Assembly (NCBI GenBank): GCA_031286245.1
Contig: JAITUO010000036.1
Span: 1-7,110, forward strand
DNA: 7,110 bases
Direction: 5' to 3'
DNA from: Coriobacteriales bacterium
Lineage (GTDB): Bacteria > Actinomycetota > Coriobacteriia > Coriobacteriales > UBA8131
The position numbers were made by a program, and so were the translations under genes. Positions 6,437 to 7,110 of this stretch are shown in pieces. The notes beneath the pieces are model-generated. The model was not told the origin of the DNA, searched no databases, and saw nothing but the letters and a program-made list of their open reading frames with translations. Numbering within the stretch: the stretch's first letter is position 1; each line of letters opens with the position of its first letter.

Positions 6437-6457
6437 ATTTTACACTGTGTTCCACAG
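6437..6457 (-). promoter_or_regulatory. Candidate -10 box with adjoining dyad upstream of adh
   Basis: On the minus strand TAAAAT (6442-6437) is a plausible -10 box about 57 nt before the GTG start. Directly upstream is a perfect dyad, CTGTG-GAA-CACAG (6445-6457), placed where the -35/-10 spacer would be. A repressor bound there would block the promoter. No good -35 hexamer is seen at the standard distance, so the site is tentative. Confidence 0.3.
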
Positions 6458-6528
6458 GTCGTGTGCTGTCATTAAAGCACATATCGGAATGGCTGGAAAG
6501 AGTGAGCGGACAACTTGCCAATGCACGG

Positions 6529-6562
6529 GCTGGCTGTGCAAGATGCACAGCTGGCTTTTTTT
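6529..6562 (+). terminator. Strong plus-strand intrinsic terminator without an assigned gene
   Basis: A 12-bp stem (GCTGGCTGTGCA at 6529-6540 with TGCACAGCTGGC at 6544-6555; ten Watson-Crick and two G-T pairs) has a 3-nt loop and is followed directly by seven T. The minus strand has no T-tract, so it acts on plus-strand transcription. Both flanking recognised genes are on the minus strand, so the transcript it ends is unknown. Confidence 0.85.
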
Positions 6563-6604
6563 GCATTGCTGGAGCACTTTATGTAGCAAGTATCAGGCTT
6601 TCAT

Positions 6605-6658
6605 GGGGAGAAGCCCGAGCTCTTTTGTTGCTTTCACTTCCTCAGGGGAGAAGCCCGA
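6605..6658. repeat. 14-bp direct repeat around the 3' end of the last gene
   Basis: GGGGAGAAGCCCGA occurs at 6605-6618 and 6645-6658, 40 bp apart. The second copy encodes the last residues (SGLLP-type end, ...IGLLP) of the minus-strand gene ending at 6642. The first copy lies beyond the stop. This looks like a partial duplication of the 3' end. Confidence 0.75.
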
Positions 6659-7110
6659 TCGATTGCACTATCCTCACTCCCTCGGCCTGCCGATATGTCA
6701 ACCGTACCGATTGCCCGACGTCGATCTGTAAAACCGCTAACAACTCAGGAAGAGCACAGTCGTAGATATTCGAGTCGTCTGCCAGTGTCAGGTAGAAATG
6801 CGAGTTACCGTCGATCACCGCTGTGGCAATGCGAGTTACTGTGCCGGTTGCAGTTGAGGTAGGGCCGAGGTTTGCGCCGGAATCACCGGTTCCCGAGCCG
6901 GTGCCACCCGCGTTGCTTGTACCACCGGTTCCCGAGCCCGTGCCGCCAGAGTCTTCTCCCCAATCATCTGGCCTTGCTATAACTCCACTCTCTGCCAGCA
7001 AAGTCAGATAAGCAACCTGGCACTCAGCCACGCTGTCTCCCACCGCGACATTTTGGTAGCGCTGGATATCCAGCATTGCATACATTTTGACCAGGCCCGC
7101 GTTATCTTTC
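6642..7110 (-). CDS. C-terminal part of a larger uncharacterised protein (partial)
   Basis: The frame stays open to the right edge (155 residues visible), so the first ATG in the window, 7085, is internal and not the start. The visible part has three sections. The first (KDNAGLVKMYAMLDIQRYQ through LLAESGVI) is the tail of a mixed domain. A Gly/Ser/Thr linker of about 38 residues follows. A compact C-terminal domain comes last (TGTVTRIATAVIDGNSHFYL to VRIVQSIGLLP) and reads like a small beta-rich, OB-like fold with a repeating strand pattern and no obvious catalytic residues. I associate similar tails with large multi-pass membrane proteins of unknown function in Lachnospiraceae and relatives, but this is recall only. 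No membrane segment falls in the visible part. No terminator is seen on the minus strand within about 100 nt of the stop. Confidence 0.8.
   Translation of the reverse strand, partial: KDNAGLVKMYAMLDIQRYQNVAVGDSVAECQVAYLTLLAESGVIARPDDWGEDSGGTGSGTGGTSNAGGTGSGTGDSGANLGPTSTATGTVTRIATAVIDGNSHFYLTLADDSNIYDCALPELLAVLQIDVGQSVRLTYRQAEGVRIVQSIGLLP
6884..6947 (-). repeat. Two 25-bp repeats encoding a GGTGSGTG linker
   Basis: Near-identical 25-bp copies at 6884-6908 and 6923-6947 (two mismatches, 39-bp period) each encode GGTGSGTG. The intervening residues are GTSNA-like. They build a flexible linker between two domains of the partial gene, and the 39-bp period keeps the frame. Confidence 0.85.

Noticed and set aside
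6463..6562. SRP RNA, 6S RNA or tmRNA ahead of the orphan terminator
   Set aside because: The conserved SRP RNA loop sequence and other hallmark motifs are absent, so only an unassigned transcript is proposed.
6463..6765. Plus-strand open frame across 6463-6765
   Set aside because: It runs through the strong terminator at 6529-6562, has no ribosome binding site, and its second half is the shadow of the minus-strand partial gene.

Overview
The window looks like part of a chromosome from an anaerobic, fermentative member of the Clostridia (Bacillota). The evidence is a clostridial-type monomeric [FeFe] hydrogenase, an NADP-type secondary-alcohol dehydrogenase aligning from the first residue with the Clostridium beijerinckii/Thermoanaerobacter enzyme, strong AGGAGG-type ribosome binding sites, and a partial membrane-protein-like gene of a kind I associate with Lachnospiraceae and relatives. 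The genus cannot be named from this sequence.

Layout. 1-314: no supported gene; it holds two tandem terminator-like hairpins for the operon that follows. 315-4180 (minus): a two-gene operon whose stop and start overlap. The upstream gene fuses a NuoF-type 4Fe-4S domain to a GltD-like FAD/NAD(P) oxidoreductase. The downstream gene is the [FeFe] hydrogenase. 4181-4737: intergenic, with a palindromic and direct-repeat cluster just upstream of the operon, a tiny ORF with a perfect ribosome binding site whose frame resumes after its stop, and a candidate extended -10 promoter. 4738-5175 (plus): a small lipoprotein resembling the NTF2-fold immunity family, in visibly AT-richer DNA. 5261-5290: a terminator shared by two convergent genes. 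5318-6379 (minus): a zinc secondary-alcohol dehydrogenase starting at GTG. 6395-6641: intergenic, with a candidate operator and a strong plus-strand terminator that no recognised gene uses. 6642-7110 (minus): the C-terminal end of a larger gene that runs off the window.

How the genes may work together. The operon looks like a soluble NAD(P)H-linked hydrogenase: the fusion protein would exchange electrons with NAD(P)H through FAD and Fe-S clusters and pass them to or from the hydrogenase's ferredoxin-like clusters and H-cluster. It lacks the FMN-binding NuoF core and the NuoE-like subunit of the well-known HydABC bifurcating enzymes. The alcohol dehydrogenase is a second NADP(H)-linked redox valve, but it has its own transcription unit and no demonstrated link to the hydrogenase.

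A recurring oddity is short in-frame tandem or spaced repeats in three of the five recognisable proteins: at the hydrogenase N-terminus, between the dinucleotide-binding segments of the fusion protein, and in a Gly/Ser/Thr linker of the last gene. No complete new defence or mobile system is visible. The most unusual items are the two-subunit hydrogenase architecture with its repeat extension and Cys-rich tail, the tiny ORF at 4353, and the orphan terminator at 6529-6562.
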